Shown: positions 50,999 through 60,536 of the stretch, in pieces
Position numbering within the stretch: position 1 is the stretch's first letter
Layout: each line of letters opens with the position of its first letter
NCBI GenBank assembly: GCA_037721215.1
Contig: JBBJNV010000016.1
Location: 1 to 64,000, forward strand
Length of the DNA stretch: 64,000 nucleotides
Source of the DNA: Gemmatimonadaceae bacterium
GTDB taxonomy: Bacteria > Gemmatimonadota > Gemmatimonadetes > Gemmatimonadales > Gemmatimonadaceae
Reading direction: 5' to 3'
Notes under the pieces: generated by a model
The model's database searches: none
What the model was told of the DNA's origin: nothing
What the model saw: the letters and a program-made list of their open reading frames with translations, nothing else
Translations under genes and position numbers: made by a program

Positions 50999-52335
50999 CA
51001 TCCCTGCTTCGTTCGACGGTTTACATCGAAACTTACGGATGCCAGATGAATGTAAGTGACTCCGAGCTCATGCTCGGCAAGCTTGCTGCGTCCGGATACG
51101 ATTCGGTGGATGCGCCCGAGGCAGCCGACGTGATTCTCGTCAATACCTGCGCGATCCGGGAACACGCCGAACAACGGGTGATGGGCCGGCTCGGCGAAAT
51201 GAAGAGCAGGATGAAGCCCGACGCGATTCTCGGTGTAACCGGGTGCATGGCCCAGAGACTTGGACCAGAGCTGTTGAAAAAGGCAAAACACGTCAGCCTC
51301 GTTATCGGGCCTGACGGTTACCGATCGCTTCCGCTGATGATCGAACGCGCGCGGCAAGGTGGAAGGGCCAGTGCCACCGATTTCGATCTCGAGGAGCATT
51401 ACGAGGATTTTGCGCCGCGACGGTTTGACGGAGTCAAGGCGTGGATCCCCGTGCAGCGCGGCTGTGATTATCGATGTACCTATTGCATCGTTCCGACTAC
51501 CCGCGGCCCGGAGCGTAGTCGGAACCTCGAGCAGGTGGTTCGGGAGACTGCCGAGGTGGTCGCTCAGGGAATGTCGGAAGTCGTGCTGCTTGGGCAGACG
51601 GTGAATTCATACACTGACGGCCGCCACGACTTCGCCGATCTGCTGCGCGCTGTTGGTTCCGTATCGGGGATTCGCCGGCTGAGATTCACCAGCCCGCATC
51701 CGAACGATTTCAGCGATCGAGTCATTGATGCCATGGCTGAAACCACGGCGGTGTGCGAGCATGTTCATCTCCCGATGCAATCGGGCTCGAGCCGCACCCT
51801 CAAGCGAATGCTGAGGCGTTACACAAGGGACGGCTATCTCGAATGTGTGCGCCGCCTGCGCGATGCCATACCCGGCTTGTCCGTGACAACCGACGTCATC
51901 GTCGGTTTCCCAGGTGAAAGTGAAATGGATTTTCAGGAAACCCTGAGCGCCGTCGACGAAATCGGGTTCGACGATGCATTCACCTTCAAGTTTTCCCCTC
52001 GCGAGGGAACTCCCGCAACGAAAATGTCCGCAAGCGACACTGTCCCGGACAACGTTGCCAGCGAGCGGCTTGCCCGCCTGATCAAGGCCGTCCGGGACGG
52101 AATGCGGGAGCGAAACATTCTTCTGCTTGGCCAGCGCCGGGAAGTGCTCATCGAAAAGGAAGCGAGACGAGGCGGCCTCCTCCAGGCTCGTACAAGAGAC
52201 TTCAAGACAGTCATCATTCCCGGCGAACCGGCGATGATCGGTCAATACGTAACCGCTGAGCTTACCGGGACCACCGGCTCGACGTTTACAGGGTCTGTCG
52301 TTCGCCAGCGTGCAGGCCTTCCGATGGCGCATTAA
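50995..52335 (+). CDS. miaB: tRNA i6A37 methylthiotransferase MiaB
   Basis: MiaB makes ms2i6A37 in tRNAs that read UNN codons. The 446-residue protein has the family N-terminus ETYGCQMNVSDSEL (Cys16), NTCAIREHAEQ, GCMAQR, and the radical-SAM motif GCDYRCTYCIVP (near residue 155). LGQTVNSY and HLPMQSGSSRTLKRM follow, and a C-terminal TRAM domain begins near residue 375. ATG 50995 overlaps the mtaB stop. Tandem mtaB-miaB puts both A37 methylthiolations in one unit, so the two classes of tRNA are modified in step. Confidence 0.97.
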   Translation: MTSLLRSTVYIETYGCQMNVSDSELMLGKLAASGYDSVDAPEAADVILVNTCAIREHAEQRVMGRLGEMKSRMKPDAILGVTGCMAQRLGPELLKKAKHVSLVIGPDGYRSLPLMIERARQGGRASATDFDLEEHYEDFAPRRFDGVKAWIPVQRGCDYRCTYCIVPTTRGPERSRNLEQVVRETAEVVAQGMSEVVLLGQTVNSYTDGRHDFADLLRAVGSVSGIRRLRFTSPHPNDFSDRVIDAMAETTAVCEHVHLPMQSGSSRTLKRMLRRYTRDGYLECVRRLRDAIPGLSVTTDVIVGFPGESEMDFQETLSAVDEIGFDDAFTFKFSPREGTPATKMSASDTVPDNVASERLARLIKAVRDGMRERNILLLGQRREVLIEKEARRGGLLQARTRDFKTVIIPGEPAMIGQYVTAELTGTTGSTFTGSVVRQRAGLPMAH

Positions 52336-52398
52336 CGATTCTCTGCGAACCCGGACGATTCCCGGGATCATGACATCCTGAGTTAGCGTAGCGCAAAC

Positions 52399-54426
52399 CT
52401 GAAATGGGGAGCGCCTCTGCCGCTGATCGCCATCGCCTACGGCTGTTTCGCCACCGGGCTGCTGCTCGGCTTCGCAGACCTGGCGTGGTTCGCGGTTACA
52501 GCTGCCGCAATCGGTGTCTGCGCGGCGTGGCTCCGCCAAAGCATCGTGTTGGCGGCATTGTGCCTGGTGATGGCTGGAGGGGCGGTGATTGCTGCTATCT
52601 CGGAAAAGCCCTTACGGCCCGTTGGCAGGGTTCGAACGATCGCCGGGTCAGAACTGACAGCGCTGGAGCGGGCCAGACGGCGCGCGACCGCCTCGATCGA
52701 CCATGTTTTTGGGCCCGACGCCCCGATGGCGCGTGCCCTCCTGATCGCGGATCAGCACGACATTCCGCCCGAGATACGGGACCGCTATGCTACTGCCGGA
52801 ATCATACATATGCTTTCGATCTCTGGCCTGCACGTAGCAATTATCGCAAGCGCCGTCACAGTTGTGCTGCAGGTCGCCCGGCTTCCTCACGCTGTGGCGT
52901 CAATCTCATCACTCGCCATCATCGCGCTCTATGTAGCACTTATCGGCGCGCCTGCACCGGCCCTCAGATCGGGTGTGATGCTGGCCGCCGTCACCGCGTC
53001 GCGTATTAGTCAGCGACCGGTTTCCCCGTGGGCAGCCCTCGCGCTCGGGGCGTTCGTGCCGCTTTTCTCGCCGCGGGTCGTAACCGATCTCGGCTACCAG
53101 CTCAGCGTTGTGGGAATTGCGGGTCTGATCGCAAGTGGCGCCTTGTCGCGCCGGGTTCTGGCGAGCCGGGTGGAAGGCGTAAGGCTGACTATCGCACGCG
53201 ATGTGCTGACATCGGCGATAGCAACGGTGGTGACGGCCCCTCTCATCGCCTGGTATTTCGGCAGGATCAGTCTGGTTGCCCCCTTTTCGAATCTCGCTGC
53301 AGGGCCGGTCATCGCGATCCTTCAACCCACGCTTTTTCTCGCTCTCCTGCTGGCGCCCGTCCCATCCATCGGTGCGTTCGTCGCCGACGCCGCGCACCCG
53401 CTGCTCCGCGTTTTCGACGGGATTGCCGCGATCGCGGCAGGGCTCCCCTACGCTTCGGTAAGCGTTATTCCGTCACTGGTATCGGTGGTAGCGGCCGCTG
53501 TCGCGGTCGCGGCACTGATCTGGGGTTGTGTTTCGCGCTATCCCCTCCGGCCCATCGTTGTAGCCGGTGGAGCATTTGCACTGATCGTGTGGAGTCCTGT
53601 GGTTGGGTTACCATACGGGGGCGGCATGGAAATGCACGTCCTCGATGTGGGGCAGGGGGATGCCGTCCTCATCCGGACTGATCGTGGCCGCTGGATACTC
53701 TTCGATGCCGGACGGGTATGGGAGAGCGGGGACGCCGGGCGCTCGGTGATCATTCCGTACGTGATGCGGCGAGGTGGAGAGGTCAATGCGTTTGTGTTGT
53801 CGCATGCGCACGCCGATCATGTTGGCGGGGCTTCCACCGTCATGCGTGCTTTCCGTCCTCAATGGTTCTGGGATGCTGCCTTCGTCCAGGGAAGTGCTGT
53901 CTACGATATGTCGCTTCGCACGGCTCGAGAGTCAGGCGTCGTCTGGAGACGGGTCCACGCGGGAGACCGCATGCAGGTCGACGGCGTGAGCGTGCATTTT
54001 CTCGCTCCCGACTCAGCCTGGACAGCATCTCTCTCCGATCCCAACGACGCAAGCACGGTTGCTCTTGTACAGTTCGGATCATCCCGTTTCCTTCTTGTAG
54101 GGGATGCGGAATATGAAGAGGAGCGGTGGCTGCTCCGGAATGCCGCGGCCGACCTGCGCGCCGATGTCCTGAAGGTAGGCCACCACGGCAGCTCGACCAG
54201 CAGCAGCGACGCATTTCTATCGGCCGTAGGTCCGTCGCTTGCCCTCATCTCGGTGGGTGCCGGCAACGTCTATGGTCACCCCAGTCGCGATGTGCTCGCG
54301 GCACTCGCCCGTGCCGGTGCAGAAGTAGCCAGAACGGACCTGGACGGCACTATAGTCGTGCGAACGAATGGCCGCCGGATCACTTTCGAGACACGTGGAG
54401 ACCGATGGGATATTTCTCCCGAATAG
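52399..54426 (+). CDS. comEC: ComEC/Rec2-type competence protein, compact form
   Basis: ComEC forms the channel that takes single-stranded DNA across the inner membrane. The 675-residue frame has an N-terminal hydrophobic part and the competence domain (IHMLSISGLHVAII, near residue 138, then GAPAPALRSGVMLA). The C-terminal metallo-beta-lactamase domain has LSHAHADHVGG and KVGHHGSSTS. The OB-fold region (DUF4131) that usually precedes the competence domain is largely missing. The first standard start, GTG 52546, removes the N-terminal membrane segments. The frame opens as CTG at 52399 with a ComEC-like WGAPLPLIAIAYG, so I extend to there. Alternatively an extra G in GGGG at 52406-52409 hides an ATG at 52404. 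Confidence 0.85.
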   Translation: MKWGAPLPLIAIAYGCFATGLLLGFADLAWFAVTAAAIGVCAAWLRQSIVLAALCLVMAGGAVIAAISEKPLRPVGRVRTIAGSELTALERARRRATASIDHVFGPDAPMARALLIADQHDIPPEIRDRYATAGIIHMLSISGLHVAIIASAVTVVLQVARLPHAVASISSLAIIALYVALIGAPAPALRSGVMLAAVTASRISQRPVSPWAALALGAFVPLFSPRVVTDLGYQLSVVGIAGLIASGALSRRVLASRVEGVRLTIARDVLTSAIATVVTAPLIAWYFGRISLVAPFSNLAAGPVIAILQPTLFLALLLAPVPSIGAFVADAAHPLLRVFDGIAAIAAGLPYASVSVIPSLVSVVAAAVAVAALIWGCVSRYPLRPIVVAGGAFALIVWSPVVGLPYGGGMEMHVLDVGQGDAVLIRTDRGRWILFDAGRVWESGDAGRSVIIPYVMRRGGEVNAFVLSHAHADHVGGASTVMRAFRPQWFWDAAFVQGSAVYDMSLRTARESGVVWRRVHAGDRMQVDGVSVHFLAPDSAWTASLSDPNDASTVALVQFGSSRFLLVGDAEYEEERWLLRNAAADLRADVLKVGHHGSSTSSSDAFLSAVGPSLALISVGAGNVYGHPSRDVLAALARAGAEVARTDLDGTIVVRTNGRRITFETRGDRWDISPE

Positions 54427-54806
54427 CGCAGGGACTCGTGGGAAAGCCGGAAAGACTTCCGGACTCACTGGCGCGCGAGTTTCCGGAGTTGCAAGGGCTC
54501 CGATACAGGCGGGGCGGCCTTCCATTGCGAGTGGGAGGGTGGGCACTCGGCCAGCGTACAGTTGCGGCAATCACACTCGGAAGAACGATTTTTTTTGCCG
54601 AGCTCACGAAGCTCGAGGCTGAGCTGCTGTTGCATGAATTCCGGCATGTTGAACAGTTTGCGGAGCGCAGGACGTTTCCGCTTCGTTACATTTGGGAAAG
54701 CCTGAGGCGCGGATATAGCGCCAACCGCTACGAGGAAGAGGCGCGCAGCTATGCGGCGCACCGAGTTGCGCGCACTCATGAGTCAGATCTTTCACAGGAT
54801 GAATAA
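54405..54806 (+). CDS. Small putative HExxH zinc peptidase
   Basis: The 133-residue protein has HEFRHVEQF (His77, Glu78, His81), a gluzincin-type zinc and catalytic motif, and further on NRYEEEA (Glu110-112), which would supply the third zinc ligand. No signal peptide is visible. One hydrophobic stretch of modest length (RTVAAITLGRTIFF) is probably part of the fold. The pattern resembles DUF4157-like metallopeptidase domains. ATG 54405 overlaps comEC by 22 bases, and the end touches fbp. I cannot name a substrate, and it may have lost activity. Confidence 0.6.
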   Translation: MGYFSRIAQGLVGKPERLPDSLAREFPELQGLRYRRGGLPLRVGGWALGQRTVAAITLGRTIFFAELTKLEAELLLHEFRHVEQFAERRTFPLRYIWESLRRGYSANRYEEEARSYAAHRVARTHESDLSQDE

Positions 54807-54807
54807 C

Positions 54808-55845
54808 GTGAAGCACACGGCCACATCCGTCGTCACGATCGAACGCTACATCATCGAGCAGGAGAAGCTTCATCCAGAGGCGACGGGCGAACTGTCCGGA
54901 GTTTTGTACGATCTGGCGCTCGCCGCGAAGATGATCGCTAACAAGGTTCGCAGCGCCGGCCTGGCTGACATCCTGGGTTCCACGAGCGATACGAACGTGC
55001 AGGGCGAAGTCCAGCAGAAGCTGGATGTGCTTGCCAACGAGATCATCGTCAAGGCGGTCGATCATGGGGGCCGCCTTTGCGCAATGGCTTCGGAAGAAGA
55101 GCCGGGGATTATTCACATCCCGGACAATTTCCGCTGCGGAAAGTATTGCCTTCTGTTCGATCCGCTCGATGGCTCGTCGAACATCGATGTCAACGTGCCG
55201 GTAGGGACGATTTTTTCCGTCGTGAAGAAGATTACGACCGGTTCGCGCGGCGATATGGAGGACATGCTTCAGCCGGGTCGCCGGCAGGTTGCCGCCGGTT
55301 ACGTGATTTACGGCTCGAGTACGATGATGGTGTACACCACTGGCCAGGGCGTCCACGGATTTACTCTCGATCCCTCGATCGGTGAGTTCCTGCTGTCGCA
55401 TCCTGATATTCGTACCCCGCCGTCTGGGCGATATCTCTCTGTCAATGACTCATATGAACGGCTCTGGAGTGACGATGTCCGGAATCTGATGAGGCGATAT
55501 CGCGGCTTCGACGGAGAGCGTGCGGCAATGAATGTCAGGTACGTTGGCTCGCTCGTCGCTGACTTTCACCGAAACCTCCTCGGAGGCGGCTTATTTGCCT
55601 ACCCTTCGAATCAGAAGAACCCCAAGGGAAAGCTGAGACTGCTTTATGAGGCCAATCCGCTTGCGTTTATCGTCGAGCAGGCTGGCGGTGCCGCCACTAA
55701 CGGCCATGGCCGGATTCTCGATATAGAGCCGACCGAATTGCACCAGCGAACCCCGCTTTACATCGGGAGCAAATTGGACGTGGACATCGCATCGTCGATG
55801 TTGTCGGGCCTAGTGCCCGAAGAGCGGCCGCTAGCCGCCCGATGA
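54808..55845 (+). CDS. fbp: Fructose-1,6-bisphosphatase, class I
   Basis: FBPase removes the 1-phosphate of fructose 1,6-bisphosphate in gluconeogenesis. The 345-residue protein has the catalytic metal motif [21 protein letters not shown] (near residue 116) and [10 protein letters not shown], plus the NGHGRILD end. Several starts are possible. GTG 54808 has AGGA (54796-54799) eight bases before it and follows the previous stop directly, giving the family N-terminus. ATG 54799, 54778 and 54751 are in frame upstream. It overlaps the next gene by four bases (ATGA). Confidence 0.95.
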   Translation: MKHTATSVVTIERYIIEQEKLHPEATGELSGVLYDLALAAKMIANKVRSAGLADILGSTSDTNVQGEVQQKLDVLANEIIVKAVDHGGRLCAMASEEEPGIIHIPDNFRCGKYCLLFDPLDGSSNIDVNVPVGTIFSVVKKITTGSRGDMEDMLQPGRRQVAAGYVIYGSSTMMVYTTGQGVHGFTLDPSIGEFLLSHPDIRTPPSGRYLSVNDSYERLWSDDVRNLMRRYRGFDGERAAMNVRYVGSLVADFHRNLLGGGLFAYPSNQKNPKGKLRLLYEANPLAFIVEQAGGAATNGHGRILDIEPTELHQRTPLYIGSKLDVDIASSMLSGLVPEERPLAAR

Positions 55846-57455
55846 AGCCACTCGGCGGCACTGCCGCCGCGGTGACGACACCATCCGGCATACCGGTCGA
55901 ATCTGTTTACGGGCCTTCCGTCCCGAACACTGCGTACTTTGCGGCGCTCAGCGACCCAGGCGAGTGGCCTTACACGCGCGGCATTCAGAAAACAATGTAC
56001 CGGGGCCGACTGTGGACGATGCGGCAGTACGCCGGATTTGGGACTGCCCGTCAGACGAACGAGCGGTTCAGGCATCTGCTCAACGCGGGACAGACGGGCC
56101 TTTCGGTCGCATTTGATCTTCCAACTCAAATGGGGCTCGACTCGGATTCACCGCGCGCGCTTGGTGAGGTCGGAAGGGCAGGGGTGGCGATCGATACCGT
56201 GGAAGACATGCACGAGCTGCTCGACGGTCTGCCGCTGGAGACTGTATCGACGTCAATGACGATCAATGCCACAGCCGCTACGCTGCTGGCGATGTACATC
56301 GTGGTCGCCGAGGAACGGGGAATCGATCGCGCCTCCCTCAGCGGTACGGTTCAGAACGATATCCTCAAGGAGTATATCGCGCGCGGCACGTATATATACC
56401 CGCCCGAGCCGAGCTTGCGGCTGATATCGGAGATGTTTGGCTTCTGCGCCTCGGAGGTGCCGAACTGGAATCCAGTTTCAATTTCCGGGTATCATATCCG
56501 TGAAGCGGGTGCGACCGCGGTGCAGGAACTTGCGTTTACGCTCGCCAACACCATCGAGTATGTGAACCGGGCCATTGCCGCGGGGCTGCCTGTCGATTCA
56601 TTCGCGCCGCGGCTGTCTTTCTTTTTCGCGGCACACAACGACCTCTTCGAGGAAGTGGCAAAGTTTCGTGCCGCGCGGCGGATGTACGCGCGGATCATGA
56701 GGGAGCGATTTTGCGCCGCCGATGCGAGTTGCCGCATGCGGTTTCACACTCAGACCGGCGGTGTCACGCTCACTGCGCAGCAGCCCCTGAACAACGTCGT
56801 CCGAGTGACGATTCAGGCGCTCGCCGCTACACTTGGGGGCACTCAGTCACTGCATACCAATGGATACGACGAAGCTCTTACCCTGCCGACTTCTGATGCT
56901 GCGACCCTGGCACTCAGAACTCAGCAGGTGGTTGCGCATGAATCTGGCATTGCGGCTACGGGTGATCCCCTTGGCGGCAGCTATTACGTGGAGTATCTCA
57001 CCGATGAACTCGAGCGGCGGGCGATGGAGTTGATCGCACGCTCCGACGAACTTGGAGGATCCGAAGCTGCAATTGCCGCCGGATTTTTTCAGGATGAGAT
57101 TGCCCGAAGCGCGTACGAGCATCAGCTCCGGGTGGAGACCGAAGCGCTGGTTGTGGTTGGCGTGAACAAGTTCACCGACAACGAACCCCAACTGGTGATG
57201 TCCGCACCGGACTTCTCGCGCCTGGAGAATGAGCAGATTGCATCGCTCGAGTCGCTTCGCGCGGCCCGCGATGCTGATGCCGTCAGCCACTGCCTCAAGT
57301 CGGTCGCAACTTCGGCTGCTGCGTTGATGCGCGCTGACAGCGGAAATTCCCGGATCATGCCGTCGATTGTGGACGCTGTACGCGCCCGTGCAAGCGTCGG
57401 GGAAATATCTGCCGTGCTCTCAGGCCAGTGGGGAAGCCACACCCCCGGTGTCTGA
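55842..57455 (+). CDS. Methylmalonyl-CoA mutase large subunit
   Basis: The 537-residue protein is the catalytic TIM-barrel part of an adenosylcobalamin-dependent acyl-CoA mutase. It has [20 protein letters not shown] (near residue 62) and [15 protein letters not shown]. The [20 protein letters not shown] stretch and [14 protein letters not shown] follow. It lacks the cobalamin-binding domain (no DXHXXG), so a separate small subunit must exist elsewhere. Methylmalonyl-CoA is the likeliest substrate, but isobutyryl-CoA mutases look alike and I cannot rule them out. Its link to fbp (ATGA) is unusual. No MeaB chaperone or epimerase is nearby. Confidence 0.85.
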   Translation: MKPLGGTAAAVTTPSGIPVESVYGPSVPNTAYFAALSDPGEWPYTRGIQKTMYRGRLWTMRQYAGFGTARQTNERFRHLLNAGQTGLSVAFDLPTQMGLDSDSPRALGEVGRAGVAIDTVEDMHELLDGLPLETVSTSMTINATAATLLAMYIVVAEERGIDRASLSGTVQNDILKEYIARGTYIYPPEPSLRLISEMFGFCASEVPNWNPVSISGYHIREAGATAVQELAFTLANTIEYVNRAIAAGLPVDSFAPRLSFFFAAHNDLFEEVAKFRAARRMYARIMRERFCAADASCRMRFHTQTGGVTLTAQQPLNNVVRVTIQALAATLGGTQSLHTNGYDEALTLPTSDAATLALRTQQVVAHESGIAATGDPLGGSYYVEYLTDELERRAMELIARSDELGGSEAAIAAGFFQDEIARSAYEHQLRVETEALVVVGVNKFTDNEPQLVMSAPDFSRLENEQIASLESLRAARDADAVSHCLKSVATSAAALMRADSGNSRIMPSIVDAVRARASVGEISAVLSGQWGSHTPGV

Positions 57456-58317
57456 CGATCTTGGAATGGTCCCCGCGTCCCGGGCAACGATGATGCCGGC
57501 CACTGATACTGGTATACCGTTGAGTCATCCGGCAGCTCGCACACGGGAGTGGGACGAATACGCGGAAGATTGGGTGTCCGCCTGTCCCCAACCTTTCTGG
57601 CGGGCTCATAGCGATGCGGTCAACTCGGACCTTGTTTCGAGATGGTTGCCACCGGGCAAAGTCAATCGAATCCTCAAGACCGATCTGTTTGACGAGGCCG
57701 TAGCGGCAGGCTTGTATCGGGCTATAGCGGACAGATGCGTTACGGTTCACGGAATAGACGTTTCGCGTCGCATCGTTGGAGCGGCAGGTGATAGATATCC
57801 TCTGCTCCAGTCCGCTGAGGCGGACGTAAGGCATCTGCCATTCGACGATTCCACTATCGACGCCGTGGTTTCCATCTCGACGCTCGACCACTTCGCGACT
57901 TCTGCGGAAATTGGTTCGGCGCTGGCGGAAATCCGCCGGGTCCTGAAGCCCGGCGGAACCCTGGTGCTGACGCTCGACAACCTTGTCAATCCCGTGGTTG
58001 CATTGCGTAACGCCCTTCCGTACTCGCTGATACATGCGGCGGGCCTCGTACCTTATCCGGTCGGAAAAACCCATGGCCCCCGTGGAGCGCGGCGACTTGT
58101 AGAAGCGTCGGGGCTGAAAGTGGTTGAATGCGCGGCCATCATGCACTCGCCCCGTGTCCTTGCCGTTCCGTTCGCCCGGTTCATCGAGAAGCGGGGGTCC
58201 GACCGTCTCCACGCTGCAGTCTCGAAAGCATTTCTCGCGTTCGAGCGCCTTCGTCCGCTGCCCACCGCATATCTGACCGGTCATTTTGTGGCCATACGCG
58301 CTATTCGAGCGGCCTGA
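57448..58317 (+). CDS. Putative SAM-dependent methyltransferase
   Basis: The 289-residue protein looks like a class I methyltransferase in its second half, with [14 protein letters not shown], then [24 protein letters not shown] (motif II/III area) and [20 protein letters not shown], the usual motif after which the fold closes. The SAM-binding motif I, normally DLGCGTG, is here [11 protein letters not shown], so binding of SAM is not certain. The start is GTG 57448 (8-base overlap with the mutase), and ATG 57466 is an alternative. Two further genes of an apparent trio follow. The substrate is unknown. Confidence 0.65.
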   Translation: MSDDLGMVPASRATMMPATDTGIPLSHPAARTREWDEYAEDWVSACPQPFWRAHSDAVNSDLVSRWLPPGKVNRILKTDLFDEAVAAGLYRAIADRCVTVHGIDVSRRIVGAAGDRYPLLQSAEADVRHLPFDDSTIDAVVSISTLDHFATSAEIGSALAEIRRVLKPGGTLVLTLDNLVNPVVALRNALPYSLIHAAGLVPYPVGKTHGPRGARRLVEASGLKVVECAAIMHSPRVLAVPFARFIEKRGSDRLHAAVSKAFLAFERLRPLPTAYLTGHFVAIRAIRAA

Positions 58318-58325
58318 TTCGTACC

Positions 58326-59042
58326 GTGATCGAACCCATTGACGATTCCGCTTTGCGACCAACGGGGCGGCTTCGGTTTTCAGGACGGCCGCGCAAGCGA
58401 TCGCGTGCCCGTACCGTTGGCGCACGTCTGCTGACGACTGTTTACCGTCGCATGCTGTTCCTAACGTATCCGCTGGACAAGCAGGAAATTCCGGTATACA
58501 CGGCCCGGATCGACGCAACTTATCGCATACTCGGCCTCAGCGACCTTGCCGATTATCAGCTATTTCGGCCGGATGCCGACCCGCATGACTTCGAGGCAAG
58601 AATCATGGGCGGTCATCGATGCTTCGCCAGCATTGCCGACGGGCGTGTGGTCGATGCCTGCTGGATGGCCACCGGGTTTGCGTATGTACCATACATGAAA
58701 CGCTATCTGCCGCTGGCGCAGCACGACATTTACAGCTACGACTCGTTCACCATGCCCGAATTCCGGGCACACGGTATTTACATGGCGCGAAATTCTTTCA
58801 CAGCGAAGCTCAACCGTCAGGAAGGTTTCTCGAGGAGTGTATCACTGGTTGCGTTCGAGAACTACGGGACATGGCTGATACTTACCCGGTCGGGGCTCGA
58901 GACGCGCGGGATGTACACGTACGTCAGGCTTCCGGGAAGCGGCATTTACCGGGAAACGGGGATTGGCGGCGAGCAACTGCGCCCACTTGTCGCTCGGCCA
59001 CCGCGCGCCGCCGCTGTGGCCGAGCGCGGGGCGGCAGGATGA
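58326..59042 (+). CDS. GNAT-like acyltransferase family protein
   Basis: The 238-residue protein has a basic N-terminal region and then a fold that recalls GNAT acyltransferases. It reads HRCFASIADGRVVDACWM, then a YDSFTMPEFRAHGIYMARNSF segment in which RAHGIY stands where GNATs have their R-x-x-G-x-A/G pyrophosphate loop. Conservation is weak. GTG 58326 is the chosen start, eight bases after the methyltransferase stop. It overlaps the P450 gene (ATGA). It may acylate a product of the trio, but that is inference from position only. Confidence 0.55.
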   Translation: MIEPIDDSALRPTGRLRFSGRPRKRSRARTVGARLLTTVYRRMLFLTYPLDKQEIPVYTARIDATYRILGLSDLADYQLFRPDADPHDFEARIMGGHRCFASIADGRVVDACWMATGFAYVPYMKRYLPLAQHDIYSYDSFTMPEFRAHGIYMARNSFTAKLNRQEGFSRSVSLVAFENYGTWLILTRSGLETRGMYTYVRLPGSGIYRETGIGGEQLRPLVARPPRAAAVAERGAAG

Positions 59043-60373
59043 CAGCCGCGGTGGCCGGCGCGCAGTCGAGACGCCGGGGGCTGACCGGAGATTTGCCTGC
59101 ATTTTCCCGCGATCCGCTCCAGTTCCTCACCGATACCGCGCGCACTCGCGGTCCGGTTGCTCGCCTCCGGTTCGGCCGGTCAACGGCGTATCTCGTCAGC
59201 GATCCGGCGCTCATCGACGAGGTGCTCGTAGCGCGTCGCAACAGTTACGTAAAAGCTCGCCCACTGTTGGCGCAGTCAAAACTTTTCGGCAACGGGCTGC
59301 TTACAAATGAAGGTGACTCGTGGCTTGCCCAGCGGCGGCTGGCGCAGCCTGCCTTTCATCGGGGAAATATTGCGTCGTACGCTCGAACGATGGTCGACTC
59401 GACGGCGGTTATGCTCGACGCGCTTCCCGGATCGGGTGTTGTCGAGATTCACCAGGAGCTGAAAAGGCTTACGATGGGCATTGTCGCGAACGCGTTGTTC
59501 GGATCGGACGTCAGCGCGCGCACCGACGAATTGAGCGTCGCACTTGAAGCTTCCATGGATCGCTACGCCAGTCGGCGAGGTGTTGCGCGTCTCATTCCAG
59601 AATGGGTTCCCCTTCCCGTTAACCGTCGTTATCACGCGGGCATCGACCGCATCGATGCGATCGTTGCCGAGATGATTCGCAATCGCCGCGCCTCGTCTGA
59701 GCATCATACCGACCTTCTCTCGATGTTGCTTCACGCACGGGACGAGGATGGAGCCCAGATGAACGACCAGCAGCTGCGCGATGAGGCGATAACACTCTTC
59801 GTCGGCGGCTTCGATACGCCTGCGCTCGCGCTCTCGTGGGCCTGGTTTCTTCTGGCGGGGCATCCCGGCGTTGCGACCCGGCTCGCCGACGAGGTCGACG
59901 AGATACTCGGCACTCGCATGGCCACGATGGATGATCTGCCCCGTTTGAAGTACGCCGACGCAATCGTCAAGGAAGTTTTGCGACTCTACCCGCCTGCGTG
60001 GATCATCAGCCGCGATGCAATAGAGGACACAACAGTTGGCGACCATGCGATCAGTTCGGGATCGAGCGTGCTGATTTCTCAGTGGGTCATGCACAGAGAC
60101 CCGCGCTACTTCAAAGCTCCTGAGACTTTTTCGCCGGAACGCTGGCTCGACCCGGATTCACCTCCCCCTCACCGCAGCACTTACTTTCCGTTTGGAGTTG
60201 GTCCGAGGGTTTGCATCGGTGCGTCATTCGCCACGATGGAGATGATACTCGCGCTGGTCACGATCTGTCAGCGAATGCGGTTCAGGCTCGCGCCATCGGC
60301 CGTCATCGAGCCATGGGCGACGATGACGCTGAGGCCCCGCCATGGAGTTCACATCCAGCTTGAAAGCCGTTAG
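59039..60373 (+). CDS. Cytochrome P450
   Basis: The 444-residue soluble P450 has the heme-binding FPFGVGPRVCIGASFA (Cys392 as the iron ligand) and the K-helix ExxR motif KEVLRLYPP. In the I-helix segment FVGGFDTPALALSW the conserved threonine is present but the usual AGxET reads GGFDT. The N-terminus has no membrane anchor. Such enzymes oxidise lipids or small metabolites with electrons from a ferredoxin, and none is encoded nearby. It ends the methyltransferase-GNAT-P450 group and overlaps the GNAT gene by four bases. Confidence 0.93.
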   Translation: MTAAVAGAQSRRRGLTGDLPAFSRDPLQFLTDTARTRGPVARLRFGRSTAYLVSDPALIDEVLVARRNSYVKARPLLAQSKLFGNGLLTNEGDSWLAQRRLAQPAFHRGNIASYARTMVDSTAVMLDALPGSGVVEIHQELKRLTMGIVANALFGSDVSARTDELSVALEASMDRYASRRGVARLIPEWVPLPVNRRYHAGIDRIDAIVAEMIRNRRASSEHHTDLLSMLLHARDEDGAQMNDQQLRDEAITLFVGGFDTPALALSWAWFLLAGHPGVATRLADEVDEILGTRMATMDDLPRLKYADAIVKEVLRLYPPAWIISRDAIEDTTVGDHAISSGSSVLISQWVMHRDPRYFKAPETFSPERWLDPDSPPPHRSTYFPFGVGPRVCIGASFATMEMILALVTICQRMRFRLAPSAVIEPWATMTLRPRHGVHIQLESR

Positions 60374-60466
60374 CACCCAGGGTGTGATGGCGGCAGAACG
60401 GAACATCGCGAGGACCAATTCGCCTCGCGCTGCCGCGGTAAACAGGGTTTTTCGGCTGGGCGGTTC

Positions 60467-60495
60467 TTGAGGCATACCTGTCAGCTCGATAACTT
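60467..60495 (+). promoter_or_regulatory. Candidate promoter for the FmdB-argS unit
   Basis: TTGAGG (60467-60472) and TAACTT (60490-60495) are 17 bases apart in the 163 bases after the P450 gene. Transcription would start about 35 bases before the ATG at 60537. Both boxes are moderate matches. Confidence 0.4.
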
Positions 60496-60536
60496 TGGTG
60501 GTTCACTCTTGGAATTCTCTCCGCCCGCCCAGCCGA

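Noticed and set aside
58619-59038. Upstream extension of the P450 frame
   Set aside because: It shadows the GNAT-like gene. ATG 59039 gives the normal P450 N-terminus and the usual ATGA overlap.
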